From Thunnus maccoyii (lineage: Eukaryota; Chordata; Actinopteri; Scombriformes; Scombridae): a stretch of DNA of 64,000 bases. Under the pieces are notes generated by a model. The model had not been told where the DNA came from. It did no database searches and was given only the letters and a program-made list of their open reading frames with translations. Location of the stretch: positions 8,907,501-8,971,500 of the forward strand of contig NC_056535.1 of NCBI RefSeq assembly GCF_910596095.1, written 5' to 3'. Every line of letters starts with the position of its first letter. The stretch's first letter is position 1. The position numbers and the translations under genes were made by a program. Shown piece by piece: positions 48,143 through 60,599 of the stretch.

Positions 48143-48183
48143 CAAGTCACTATATTGTGAATTAATCACAATATAGTGACTTG
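48143..48183. repeat. Perfect 18-bp hairpin with a 5-base loop
   Basis: CAAGTCACTATATTGTGA (48143-48160) is exactly complementary to 48166-48183, separated by ATTAA. It lies in otherwise featureless intergenic DNA. The stem is too short for a typical pre-miRNA. Confidence 0.8.
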
Positions 48184-48339
48184 TGTCGTAGGTCTGCAGT
48201 CCCTAATCATGAACTCACAAAATGTTATCAGATTGGGATCAATTTTGCTTGCACCCTCCATTTACCATGAACATAGTCACTTACAACAAGATAGACAACA
48301 AGACTAAGAGTCTACAGCAATGCTAGTTGCTTTGTGAGT

Positions 48340-49060
48340 GTGGACATCAACAGCATAGAAACATGCTCTCAATGACCATGCTAACGTGATGATGTTTAGC
48401 AGGTATAACGTTTACCATGTTTACCATCTTAGTTTAGTATGTTAGCATGCTAACTTTTGCTGATTAGCAGTAAAAACAAAGTACAACTGAGACTAATGGA
48501 GAAGTCATTAGTTTTGCAGGTATTTGGTCGGTATAAATTAAAGTACTGGACAAATTAAAATTTTGACTTCATTATTGGGAACCACCAAAACTGTAAGCCA
48601 CAAATGTCAACCTTATAGTGGCACTAAAAGAAAAGTGACAGGATCACCAAAGTCATCAGAATATCATCTTGAAACCATATATTTCTGTACATTCTGTGTA
48701 CATTTCTGCCAGTTCATCTGATTGATATTTCACAGGATGAATGAAAACTTTGACCTGCTGGTGGCGCTAGAGGAAAAGCCAGGGGATCACTAAGATCAAT
48801 AGGACTTATCCGCTGTGCACTCTGGGTATCAGAACCAAATTTCATTGAAATCCATCCAATGGTTGTTGAGATATTTCACTAAAAAACAAAAATGTCAACG
48901 TAATTGTGGCATCAGATGAAAAGTCAGGGGATCACCAAAGACAGTAGGATTCATCCTCTGGGGACCATCAATACCTATATAAACTTTCATGGCAATCCAT
49001 CTAGTTAAGATATTTTAGTCTAAACCAAAGTGGCAGACCGACCAACTAATAGCATGGCTT
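48340..49060 (+). repeat. Dispersed repeat of the 'ggatcaccaaag' family, copy B
   Basis: This is the longest copy. After the 'gttagcatgctaac' module, a unit of about 130 bases ('gatgaaaagtcaggggatca', 'attcatcctctggggaccat', 'catggcaatccatc', 'gttgagatattt') is reiterated about three times in tandem with divergence. The end ('aaccaaagtggcagaccgacc') is characteristic. It is non-coding. Confidence 0.65.
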
Positions 49061-50899
49061 ATAATGCCCCTACAACCTATAGACATATCTTGTCTGACAG
49101 GGTTTGTTGTCTCTAATACTGTAAGTGAATGGCTTATCTGTGGCTGATTGCGCTTATCTTGTACAAAATATCCTGAAGGCATGACAGGCTGGAAAGGGGA
49201 CCCAAGAATCTTTATCTTTACCTCAGCAATGAGCAAAGCCCAGACAGGTGGGGCTGAACGAGGCAAAAAAGTTTGATTTGCATATGAGCTGTCAAGTTCA
49301 GGAGACACACAAAAAAAAGCAGCATCAACTGCCATGCAAATGAGAAGCAAATAAGATTCAAACCAGTCCGATGTTACAGCGGGGTCAGAAAGGTGACAGC
49401 ACAGGAGTGTTTTTGTGTACACAATACCTGTGACTGTCTCACCTTGCTTGTTAAATGTAACATCCATGCAGTCGTTGTGCTTCTGACTTTGGGCTAAAAG
49501 GTCTATCAAGTTCTACCACAACAGCAACAGTAGCGCTCTGGGGAAGGACAAACCATGACATCAGAATAGTGGAAGCAGCAGTGCTCAAGACAATAGTTCT
49601 CTGTGCAGAAGAAGAGCTGAGGCGTGGCCTGGCTGGACAGAGACTCTTCTCAGTGGACCAGCCAGCCCCAGCAGCTGTCTCAACCTCTGTCTGTATCTCT
49701 GTCACACACACACGATTTCAGTTCTGCATGTGTCATTAGCATGAAAGCTGACATAGCATGAGGACAAAGGATCAACAGATTTATGTTAAATAACTTTACC
49801 CCTATGTATGTATCTCTCTCTCTCTCACACACACTCTGTGTGCGTGTGTGTGTATGTGTGTGTGGCCTCTCTGTCCATACTCAATTCCAGCGCAGGAACG
49901 CAGAGACGGAGGTGGAGTAGGAGGAGAGCCCCGGAGAAAGAAACATACAAACTGACAAAACAAAGAGCTGATGGACAGAAAGGCCCCCACTGACAGGAGA
50001 TCTGGGGTGATAGTAGCATAGATGAGTGCGCATGTGTATGTGTGTGCACATGTTAACACACAACACACAGCCTTCCCACATGATAGTCCTGTATTTACAT
50101 TGTATTTGTCTTCTCATTAATGCCTGAGGAGATATACAAATAGCTTCCAGACATGCGGCCGCTGCACATCTTGGGCCACAGTACTTAAGTTCAAGTTATT
50201 TACCCAGACCCTCCAGTGGAGAGCCTTCTTCTTCAAACAGCCGTAAAGGTTTACAGGCCATGACAGAGAGGAGTGAAGAAGCTCACCACGTAGCTGAATT
50301 TCACATGGTGAGAGGAGAGAGCTTACGTGTCCGAGAGGAGCTGAGGCCTGAGGTTAGAGCCTCACAGATCACCGACACCCTCAGGGACGCACCACCTGGG
50401 CTGTCAAAAGGTCTGACTGAGCCTTTAAAAACAGCTCAATACGGGATGTGCAAACAGTGGACGAGCATCATTGAGCGTGTATGAGCAGTGTATCAACACA
50501 AAACCCACCTGCCCTTCAGTTTAGGTCTAATGACAACAAATGCAACAAAAGCCCTGTGCGATACACCCAGCCTCGAGGGGCCACCACAGAGATCCATTCA
50601 GCCTCTCATTCACCTGTGAGGAGGATTCAATAGGTCTGCATGTTATTAAAAGCTTTCATACAGATGGACTCATGGCATTATGAATTTGCGTAGAGGACAC
50701 CAGCCTTAACTGAGGGGGTTTTACATGATGATTGGGCCATTGTTAGAGCCTACAGCCTGGCTGCAAGCACAGAGCAGTGTTCAGGGACACTGAACATGAG
50801 TACTCTTTTGTTTAATCATTCAACAATTTTTTAAAAAGATGGTCTACTTATGTTATTGTGGATTCAGTTAGTTTTATGAAAAGGCTTTTGCCATTACAA

Positions 50900-50925
50900 T
50901 ATATATATATATACATACATACACC

Positions 50926-50979
<54 letters not shown>

Positions 50980-50992
50980 CACACACACATAC
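50900..50992 (+). repeat. (TA)n/(CA)n compound microsatellite
   Basis: Alternating TA and CA dinucleotide runs, about 90 bases, in intergenic DNA. Confidence 0.85.
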
Positions 50993-52369
50993 TCAACTCA
51001 ACACATACATTTATAAAGAGAAAAAAGGTGTTGATCATTAACAGGGGAGACTTCAACTTTTATTAAGGTCTTACCTGTAGCCCTCCCACTGCTGTCTGAG
51101 CTCTATGAGCATCAACATAGTGTAGTGTCTGTACTGTTTCATCAATTTACATGACATTACAGAATACCCAAAATAAAACCAAGGTACTACAACTTCAACA
51201 GGGACGTATGATAGGTGCTACCTATTACTAGTACTTAAAGTCTGTTAAGACAGTAAGTAGCAACTTAGTAGCATCTTCCCTATACAAATCAGTTATAAAC
51301 ATTTCAGTAATGCCAATGCCTTATGATTTTGAAAGTCACATGATAGTTATATCTTGAGTGAAACGGTCAAAAAACATTTAATTGATATATAAAAATACTT
51401 AAAGAAACAGTGTTGGAACTAATGACCAAATGGAAAACTTGCAAACTTCAGCATTGATTGGGACATGTCAGTATGTGTTGAACTCATATATAGTCCAGTC
51501 ATCCGGTCAGCAGCAGTGTGGTGGTTGCTGCTGTGACCATGTGAGGGTGTGGAGAAAGAGCAGTGTGTCTGACTGTTGTGTTGTTCCTGGTCAGATCCCT
51601 TGGATGACTGCACTGGACCCTGTCACTCCATAGGATGAACTGTGTGACCCTCACACAGAGCTGTAGACTGTGAGACACAGCAGCTTTATCCTATCTATTC
51701 ATCTGATTTATCCTGGGCTCAATATGGATGAAGATGTCCTCAAATGAAGACACACACCACATTGGCACGCTGTCAATGTTCAACAGCCTTGTGGAAATGC
51801 TGGCAACCACAGGCTATGTAAATGCTGCTGGCCAGTCAGATATAAGGACACTGACTGCCATCTAGTGGTGCTTTAGAAAAGTTGTCCACGGTAGTGGAAA
51901 GGAAAATGAGACAAAGCTAGAACATATACTTCCACCCATATTTCAGGATGTTGTCTTTAAAAAACAAGGTGGCATAATATTGTGTAAATGTACATATTCA
52001 CACATTATTGTGTGACTTAACATAAAAGTAAGACAACAAAAAAACGATGACAAAAAATAGGTATTGCAAACATGTCATATAAACCAACAAAAAAGATGAC
52101 AAATTACCTATATAGCAAGGCCTTATACGGTTGCTGTCTTGCTGCCCCCTCCTATTGTTGTGATAATACTGTTGTAATATTAATGCACATTATTGTAATG
52201 CCAATGAATAAGCAATGGGGTAAGGTGAACCCCTGGCTCAACTTACCCTGGTATTTGGCTCGGTGTACCCATAGCCACCATTTGAGAACATGAGTACAGC
52301 CATGCAAGGCTCTATGAGACGTGTTCTTACTGATGTTTAGTAGAGTTTTAGTACAGCTGAGGCTGTGGC

Positions 52370-52520
52370 TCTAGATGAAAAGTCAGGGGAACATCAAAGT
52401 TTTTAAAATTCATCCTCTAGGGACCATCACTGCCCAATAGTTGTTGAGATATTTCAGTCTGGACCAACTGACACTGCCACCACTGGAGCGGTTTAGCATG
52501 GCTAAAAATGGTCTCCATGC
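52370..52520 (+). repeat. Dispersed repeat of the 'ggatcaccaaag' family, copy C (short)
   Basis: 'gatgaaaagtcaggggaaca', 'attcatcctctagggaccat', 'agttgttgagatatttcagtc', then 'ggaccaactgaca' and 'tagcatggctaaaa' correspond to the terminal unit of copy B. Confidence 0.6.
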
Positions 52521-52789
52521 TTGTTCATGTTCGAGTATGAGTCCTTGGTTGTAGACCAAAATAAATTCTCCATTGTTTCAAATGTAACTAAATACTTATG
52601 ACGGCAACTGTGGTGTGATGTTAGTCTGCGTATTATTTCTACTCAGTGGCTGAACTTCACCACTCTTGGACCATGATGTCTCCTTAAATTCCTTCGTGGT
52701 GGTCTTGAATTGCAGATACATCTAATGATTTATCGCCTCTTCTTTGTGTATCTCATACACATACAATAACAGCATTTAATTGATAATGA

Positions 52790-52795
52790 TTTATT
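52790..52795 (-). terminator. tada3: Polyadenylation signal of tada3
   Basis: AATAAA on the minus strand lies 336 bases beyond the tada3 stop codon and gives a short 3' UTR. Confidence 0.6.
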
Positions 52796-53130
52796 CAAAC
52801 ATTGATGTGTATTGTTTTCATAACATTACAATGGTAAACAAAATAGAAAGCTACATAAAAATTCAACTGACAAAGAAAAAATTTAACAAAAAGAGGAAAA
52901 GTCTCAGATGCATACTGAATGTTACGATCACATAAGCTTTCTGCTGTACAGGACATAAAAACTACTACAGAAATGTCCCTACTCAAATCACACAGACCTG
53001 CAGCAAACTGTATCTTACATGTTAGAGATACAGCTGTAAACTGACCGTGTAACAGCTGTTACCACGGTTACAATCTGTGTCAATAAGTGGAAAGAAGATT
53101 CTTCCTTCCACATTTTTTCTGTTGCTTCCT

Positions 53131-56100
53131 CTATCCATCCAGTAACTTGAGGATGCTTTCCCTCTCCTTCAGTGCTTTCCAGGCCTGGTCCTTCTCCTTC
53201 TTGGTCGGAGTGCGTTTCTTCTGCCTAGCTGCCATGATTCGCCGAAATCCTTCCATCACCTCATTGTCAGACACCCTGACTCTCTGCCTCAGCTCCTGCT
53301 TGCGCATCTCCTCTTTTGCCAACCTTTGAGGCAGACACAAATTAAAAGTTAATGTGAACAGCTTACCATGGATAAAATCTTAATGGACGTACAGTTTACT
53401 TCATGGTTAATGTATCCATCGTGAGCCTGCATCCTCACCTGAGCAGCTCCTGTTTGCGGGCTCTGTTGTGAGCACTCAGGGCTTTGAGCTCTGCTTGTCT
53501 CTTTTGAAGCTCTGCCAGAACCTCGTCCTCAGAGTCTCCTCCTGGTCCAGGCCGCTCCTCAGAGTCCAGCAGTCCCTGGGCAACCAGCTCCTCTTTGATC
53601 CGCGCCTCCAGAGAACGTGTGTGAGGAACGCTGGGGGGATAAAAGATATGAATTGACACATAAGGCAAATGTCAACTTCATCCCTTTAATAAACTTTATT
53701 TCTCTCTGATTCCTTTCTCAGGGTGCAAAAAAGGATAAATGAACCAAACTCACAATCAATGTACAATACTGAGTTCACGCACAGGGACATAACCAGGATT
53801 TTAAAGGTCATGAGTCCAAATTCCCCCAATTTTAATTTGTTCCACACTTATTATTCATGCAATTGATCATTTATGTTTTCTGTTCATTTTCTTTCCCAAC
53901 ATGAAGGCTCACATCTGTTTCAAAACCTTCACCACACTGCCAGAAATATAATTCTGGTGAAGAAATACTGAAGTCATTTATTTTACTTTAATTTATTGGT
54001 TTAATTCTGAGATTAACAGTTCACCCTTATTTTGTCAACTAGTTTATTTTTTGCCTAAAAACAGTATAAGATGATTTCAGAATCAGCCCTTAAAACCAAC
54101 CATGTGTGATTTGTGTTTATCACAAATGTAAACTCCTCCTCAGCTGATTAAGGCCCCCAGAAATAATCCAGGAGACATGACCTTAGTGTGTGTGTGTGCA
54201 TATTTATGTGGTATGAGGAAAACAACCTCTTAATATGTTAATGTCATAACCAACCTGTACCAGAGCGAGTCAAGGAAGGAATTTAATATGACAATCGTCA
54301 ATATTACAATCAAATCACAACACCAAACGTGGAGAATAGAAATGTACATGTATGCTTGTGTGTGCATAAATAATCTCACATGCACCTTGACATACATATG
54401 TAAATATACACATTTACATTACATGCAAGTCTTTGAGACGCAGTTCTGTTTACTGAATGTTTTCGTTGTTCATGAGATTACAGCAGCAGAATTAACCAGT
54501 GACAGCAGTTTGATAAAAATGGGTCAAACACAAGTTTATTATCCTACATCAAATATGGCATCTGTGTGTGAAAATGTTTTTTGTTATTGGCTATGTAATG
54601 TTGTTGCTTCAGATATCTCATTCATTCATGGAGGTGCTGCACAAATACCTGAAAGCTTTTCCTTGGCTTCGAGGAGATGTCCCAGCTCCATCATTAGCAT
54701 CCTTCCCTGAAATGTCTGGTATAGGAGAATCCTCCATGGGGGATATAATGTTCTCCTGGAAGAACCCAGAAAAGATATCACCATTTATAGTCAATTTCCA
54801 GTGTTTTCACAAGATTAAAGCATGAATATTTCAGATGCCATGTCTCACTCAAAGCCAGTGTGGATGCTTGATCGCACAATACCAAGTCTACAATATACTG
54901 ACCTCTACAAGAGCCTGGAGCAGACGCTGGGTGAGAGGACCGAAGGGACAGCCATCTTCTGGAGATTCATGTTGGGACTCCGACTTTTTCAGCAGCGAGT
55001 CCACATCTAGATGAATATGAAGATAAGCGCTGAAAGGGGCTCATCATGCTTGTGCAGTAAACAAAGTACATCATGGTGGTGATACTGAGGGTTAACATTG
55101 TCTAGTCCCTTCACTTTCCTTGGCATTTTAAAGCACAAGCTGCAGCTTCCCCTCACCTTTTGCATCCAGTTCAGACAGCGGTCCTCCCATGAGGCTCTTC
55201 TTCTTGTCGTTGGCTCGTGCTCCTTCTCTCTGCTCCTCCAGCAAATCCTCCTGAGCCCACCGCTGAGAGTAGTGTTTCCCCAACGCTGGAATCTACAGTT
55301 AACATAAACAGCACCAAAGCTCAATACACTGCTCTTTGGCCAATGTAAACACATTTAAAATGATGCATTTTACTTAACTCACTAAAAACATCCAGAATTT
55401 TGTCCCTAGTGATGTACAACATAACATAACATAACCAAAAGCTTTTTATGTCATACTTTGAAATACTCCGCTTCATCCTCTGGGGGTTTCAGAAGTTCCT
55501 CTAGCAATCGTATCTCTTCATTTGTGATATCAGCACAATACGGCTCGACTGACGCCCAGAATCTGAAAACAAAAACATTTCAAATATAAACCTTCCCAGA
55601 AAGACAATAATTTGTTCTCCTGTATCTTAAGTTAGTACCACACTCTTGCCTGAAACCAGATTCACCAATAACTTGAATTAAGTGTGATCAAAAGAAATTA
55701 CAGAGAAATTGAGATTAAGGAATGCGATTCAAAACATCACGGTTTTGTAACCGCAACAGCTCGGCTACACTGAGTGTTTCTGTTTCTGTTTCTGTCCAAA
55801 AAAAACCCTGACATTATGGTACGTTAATGTTCCTCATAATAACTGTGGCTCATGGAAAAATAAGCAAAACTAGATTATCGTGTTCAGAAATGTAGGCACA
55901 ATACAAGAGAGCAGAACAAAAACGAGCCCAGTGTAGCAGCTCCAAATACCAAAATGTTGTGGAAAAATACAATAAAACCTCTAATTACAAATACTCATTT
56001 ATCTATCTGTAGTATTATGCAGTACTACTTTACTGCATAATAATCGTAAAACCGTGAAACCACAATGTTTCCTCAGACTATAATCGTACCATCAAAATCT

Positions 56101-56696
56101 CACATCTTTGCATCCCTCTATGAGATATATTATGAAGACGTGCTGCTGCTGACCTGTTGGGGGCATCATTTTTAGGAGTGCGGGGAATGTCTTGCGGGTC
56201 GTCTGTAAATTCATACTCTTGGACTTTAGGCTGCAGGTTTTTGGATTTTGGTCTGCCAGGGCCTGGACCTGGACCATGACCGCCTTTGCCGTCCAATTTC
56301 TGTTTCTTTGGTTTGTGGCGAGATGATGCAGCGGGGTCCGGGTCTTTCCCCAGCTTTAGGAAGCGCTTATCCCCCTTCTTGTCCTGCCAGTCTGTGAGGA
56401 TCTGAGACACAGTTAAGAGTTTTGAGTCACTGAAAAGCAATCACAACAAGGGAGGAGAGGATGATTATTCCTGTCTTTCTCCTTACCTGTCTCTGCTCCT
56501 CCAGAGCTCGGAGGCGTCGGCTGGCTGAGGACAGGAGTGTCTCCAACTCCAGCTGCAGGGTGTCCAGCTCCTCAATACCGATCCCATCGTCTTCTGAGCG
56601 GCCCAGCACAGCAGTGTAGCGGGGACACACCTTGACGTGCTCGACGGGCTTGAAGTCATAGTATTTCAGCGGGGGGCAGTCCTTCAACTCACTCAT
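53131..56696 (-). CDS. tada3: Transcriptional adaptor 3 (SAGA/ATAC subunit)
   Basis: The eight coding exons, in transcript order, are 56487-56696, 56154-56401, 55457-55562, 55157-55292, 54903-55006, 54649-54755, 53439-53630 and 53131-53323. They encode 431 residues (human 432), with phases compatible throughout. The start MSELKDCPP, 'RSEDDGIGIEELDTLQLELE' (N-terminal acidic, coiled-coil-prone), 'QILTDWQDKKGDKRFLKLGK', 'GHGPGPGPGRPKSKNLQPK', 'RFWASVEPYCADIT' and the C-terminal Ada3 domain ending 'KERESILKLLDG' match human TADA3. With TADA2 and GCN5/PCAF it forms the histone acetyltransferase module of SAGA and ATAC in the nucleus. It is divergent from arpc4, as in human 3p25. The last acceptor is the less usual AAAG/G. 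No damage was seen. Confidence 0.97.
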
Positions 56697-56725
56697 GATG
56701 CCCAGTTGCAGAGACCTGGCAGCAT
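56693..56725 (-). promoter_or_regulatory. tada3: 10-codon uORF overlapping the tada3 start codon
   Basis: Right after a 3' splice site (AG at 56727-56726) the leader reads ATG CTG CCA ... TCA TGA. The TGA (56695-56693) overlaps the tada3 ATG (56696-56694) as ATGA. A further mini-frame, ATG GAC ACC ATT CAC TGA (57251-57234), lies just before a likely first-exon donor at 57231. Such an arrangement could control translation by reinitiation. Confidence 0.5.
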
Positions 56726-56726
56726 C

Positions 56727-56866
56727 TGAATAAACTGATACAAACAGACCGACAGTGTGGTTAAAAAATGATAATAAAATAATAAAAAAAACCATGAGAC
56801 ACTATTTAGTGGTGTCCAGCTGTGGTTCTCACTCTTTGTTTCTGCCTGTCTGCACCACTGTCTCTC

Positions 56867-56921
<55 letters not shown>

Positions 56922-57870
56922 CATCAAAAAACACACAAGCACGCACGCACACGCATACACACACAAATCAAACACAAGCACAAGCACAAGCACACCCACA
57001 CTCACATCAAACACGCACGCACGCACGCGCGCGCGGTTGCTTCATACAACGCCAGCTCGCTGGGCCCAAACTGCGAAAATTGCAGTAAAATTTTAATACC
57101 GGTCGCTGTAATCTCACGCTTCAACACTTTTACATTTTAAGTGTAGAAGTTTTTAAAAAATATATGAGCTCCACGATGTTAAATGGAAGCACAGAAATAT
57201 CTTTGAATGTTTAGGAGCAAAGGATATTTACCGTCAGTGAATGGTGTCCATGATGGAAAAAACCAATAAAGGGAGGGGGGGTGTATGGAATCGAGTCAGA
57301 TGAATATATGACCTATTTTCGACAGAGCAACAATTTTATGAATAAAATGAAATATAACATGTATTACATAAATTTGAAGACAATCTTTAAGTATTGCTAT
57401 CTATCAAAATAAACATGACGAGCTGTAAACAGATTACCCTAATGCGAGAATGGTACCGTCGGAATAAACCATGTTGTGTCAAGGTTCGTTAAAATAAATA
57501 TATTACTGCTAAACCTGCAGTTCAGTAGTTTAACTCGCTCATAACGTTGTTGTTTTACAGATTTCGTTAAAAACTTGTTTCAAACGGTCAAAATGACTCA
57601 TGACGTAGACGCCTGTGGCCGACGTGCCTCCTGCTCACAGAGCGGAGTGGACGCACCGGAGGGTATGCTCGTTTTGTTCAAAAAATACTCAACCTGGTGC
57701 GGAGTAATGATCGCTAAGGGCTGCGTAAATGCTAGGTGGAGCGATCTGCTTCCTTCAAACGAAAAGCCGGAAACAAAACGAGCGCACCTTGTCTTTACAA
57801 GACGATGTAGGATTTACGGAAGAGGAGTCACAGGCGTGGCTGAGGAACTTCCGTCTTTCACAGCACAAAA
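56727..57870. promoter_or_regulatory. Divergent tada3/arpc4 promoter region
   Basis: About 1.15 kb separates the two start codons. On the tada3 side there is a probable intron carrying (CA)n at 56871-56919 and CpG-containing ACGC repeats at about 57019-57036, with a probable first exon ending at 57232. On the arpc4 side the DNA has an ETS-like CTTCCG (57848-57853) just before the arpc4 start. No TATA box was noticed. The exact start sites are unknown. Confidence 0.45.
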
Positions 57871-60050
57871 ATGGTAAGTCTACTGCTCCAAATGTATCTT
57901 TATCTGTGCTTATTTAGATTTATATATCATCTGGCTATGGTTACGGCTAAGGTGACTTCATTTGGCTAGCTTCGTGTTTCTGCCAGGCGGGGTTTGTGGT
58001 TGGCGGCGCTGAAACGAGAGAACGAAGCATCCTCGATACGGTTTGCAGAAACTAAAGTGATTGAGCTGAGCTGTCTTTTCTTCCTGGACCCCTTTTCCCT
58101 CGTTACACTGACTGGTGCTGCTCCTAAAGCTCTGTGATTTGACGGCGGAAAAGTATGAATATCGATAGTGTAGACAGAGAGATGTAGCTAGACTTTCATA
58201 TTCAATCTCGGTCACCTGAAAGCATCTCATCCACTAACGTTAACGCAGGCAAAATCATTCAATTGCATTAGTTTACTGCTGATTAAAATATTGTTTTTCT
58301 GGCTGATAATTATAAATAAACAGTGGACAAACTGAATATAATTGTGTTTGAGCTGTAGCCACTTCATCCCTGAATACGACTCGTTTCCTGATCAAACATG
58401 ACCTCATATGCTGACCCTGCTGGTTGAGTCACTCAGCAGTTTGCAGCTTCATTGTTCCCTGATTTAAATAACAAATGTATCATTTAATAAAATGTGCTCC
58501 GCAGTGTGATCCGCCCAGGCATTGATTTTGTTCATCTTTTTTCCTCAGACAGCGACTCTGCGCCCCTACTTGAACGCTGTGAGGGCCACCTTGCAAGCGG
58601 CCCTCTGTCTGGAGAACTTCTCCTCTCAGGTGGTGGAGCGTCACAACAAGCCGGAGGTGGAAGTCAGGTATGTACCCCTGCTTTGCTTCCACCTGTTCTT
58701 GCTGCGCTCCAAGCTACAGATCATCTGCTGCTGTCATACAAGTTTCAACTCGTGCAAACTTGCAAAAGAAAATCTAGGAGGGGGGAAAAAATAACACAAG
58801 CATGGGCAAGGCTGTAAAATTGGCCAATAGGGACGTGCTGCAGCCTGTTAGTCCCCCCAGTACCACCAGAGGAAAAGAAGTTTTTAAACAAATCACCATA
58901 ACTTGCAGGGTTTTCTTCCATTAAAACAACTGGCATTTTTGTTCTACGTTGTTGGGATTTCTTTCATTCCTGGGTATCAGGGTTTCATGCACAGTAATGC
59001 TCCTCAATATCTGGAATAGTTTAAAACTGAGCAGGCCTGTTTTTGATTGTGATGGATGGATTTTGCCACGGTTACAGGAGCAGTAAGGAGCTGCTACTTC
59101 AGCCCGTGGTGATCAGCCGTAATGACAAGGAGAAGGTTCTGATCGAGGGATCCATCAACTCTGTCAGAGTCAGCATTGCTGTCAAACAGGTGATTAAAAC
59201 CAGTGTGATTTTTTTTATTATTATTATTATTTCTTGGTTATTTACTAAATGTTCTGACTTGGTCTAGTATGCATTGTAAAATAAAGACCTCTGTTATGAT
59301 GGACTGTAGGCTGATGAGATCGAGAAGATCCTTTGCCACAAGTTCATGCGCTTCATGATGATGAGAGCGGAGAACTTCTTCATTCTGAGGAGGAAACCAG
59401 TAGAGGTAAGAGACTGAATGGGGGGAGGGTTGCTCTGGGTTGTATATAATGGAATAAAAGAGGAATCAATATACTGAACAGTATGACAGGATGAATATAA
59501 ATAAAAAATGAGGAACTGTTAACCTTTTAAACAGCATATGTCATAAAGGCTCTTTAGGCAAAGATGTTCAGATTTGCAATTGATGTGAGACAAACAATCA
59601 AACAATCTGAAACATTAAAAGTTCCTCCATAATTAGAACATACATGTCAATGCATACAATTAAATAACATGATGGCTTTTTTTTTGTCAGATTTGTTGAC
59701 CACTCCCTCTTACTCTGTTTCCTCTCTTGCACTGTGATTTAGGGATATGACATTAGCTTCTTGATCACTAACTTCCACACGGAGCAGATGTACAAACACA
59801 AGCTGGTGGACTTTGTCATCCACTTCATGGAGGAGATTGACAAGGAGATCAGCGAGATGAAGCTGTCTGTTAACGCCAGGGCCCGTATCGTTGCCGAGGA
59901 ATTCCTCAAGAATGTAAGAAACTAGTTTTCTGCTGTCGTAGCTCTAATTTGGATACTGACATGTAATCTGAGTTTTGTCTACATATAAAAGACTCACTCA
60001 CAGCTCTAATTCATTTGTGTACTAATGTTTTTTATGGTCCACAGTTCTGA
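57871..60050 (+). CDS. arpc4: Actin-related protein 2/3 complex subunit 4 (p20-ARC)
   Basis: The six coding exons are 57871-57873 (only the ATG), 58549-58667, 59078-59189, 59310-59405, 59743-59913 and 60045-60050 (only TTC TGA). They encode 168 residues, the same length as human ARPC4 and nearly identical: '[20 protein letters not shown]', '[20 protein letters not shown]', '[20 protein letters not shown]', '[16 protein letters not shown]', 'EEFLKNF'. ARPC4 pairs with ARPC2 in the structural core of the Arp2/3 complex, which nucleates branched actin filaments in the cytoplasm. The gene is head to head with tada3. Without the first and last tiny exons the frame has neither a start nor a stop, which supports this assembly. 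Confidence 0.97.
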
Positions 60051-60580
60051 TGACGATGTCACCCTGTTCTCCCACACAAGCCGAGGGAAAGCTCAAAGGG
60101 CCAATCAGCACAAGAGTGGAGAACTATTGGAGGAAACAGCCAATCAGTGTGGAGATGAGAGGAACACGACCAATCTGGCGATGACACCTGTTGCACCCGT
60201 CTCGAGTATTTCCCTGTACTCATGAATATCAATGACTGTATATAATGAAATATTTACCAGTTTCATTTTTCTGCCACTTAGAACAAATGCCCAAACAAAG
60301 GCGGGTCCTTAAAGTATTAATCAAGTTGATAGCCATGAATACAGGGGCAGCAAGAGTGTGTTGTTGCAAATAAAATGGCCGAGTTTTTGTATTCTGTGTA
60401 TGTGAGTCTGTTTTTACTGTCACTGTCAAACTTGTCTCCCAATTTTATGTCCTGGAAACCCATGTTTGAGGAAAATAGTCTGCGTGGTGATTTATCACAT
60501 GCAACAAGAGCTGTCTGTACTGCAGCCACCAAAACCCATGTATGAAAATAATGAAAGATAATAAAAGTCAGTTGTTTATA
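60051..60580 (+). other. arpc4: arpc4 3' UTR with polyadenylation signals
   Basis: AATAAA hexamers lie at 60369-60374 and 60560-60565 after the stop codon at 60050. Either could be used, giving a 3' UTR of 0.35-0.55 kb. Confidence 0.5.
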
Positions 60581-60599
60581 CCTTCTTGTTGTTCATATC

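Larger units (their letters stand above)
38600..52770. other. rbm38-tada3 intergenic region, no gene recognised
   Basis: These 14 kb contain dispersed repeats (39642-39879, 45791-45995, 48340-49060, 52370-52520), microsatellites and one strong hairpin (48143-48183). The longest frames (164 codons at 49015-49509 on -, 138 codons at 46650-47066 on -) show no domain. An AATAAA at 41370 in a T-rich context may belong to a very long rbm38 3' UTR or to a retroposon end. Confidence 0.45.

Noticed and set aside
48143-48183. Hairpin as a microRNA gene
   Set aside because: The stem is 18 bp with a 5-base loop, shorter than a typical pre-miRNA, and no flanking pairing extends it.
49015-49509. 164-codon minus-strand frame in the intergenic region
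   Set aside because: No recognisable motif, no splice context, and its start-coordinate end overlaps a dispersed repeat. Treated as a chance frame.
57575-57877. 100-codon frame just upstream of and across the arpc4 start
   Set aside because: It runs in a different frame through the arpc4 ATG and splice donor and matches no protein; it covers the promoter and leader.
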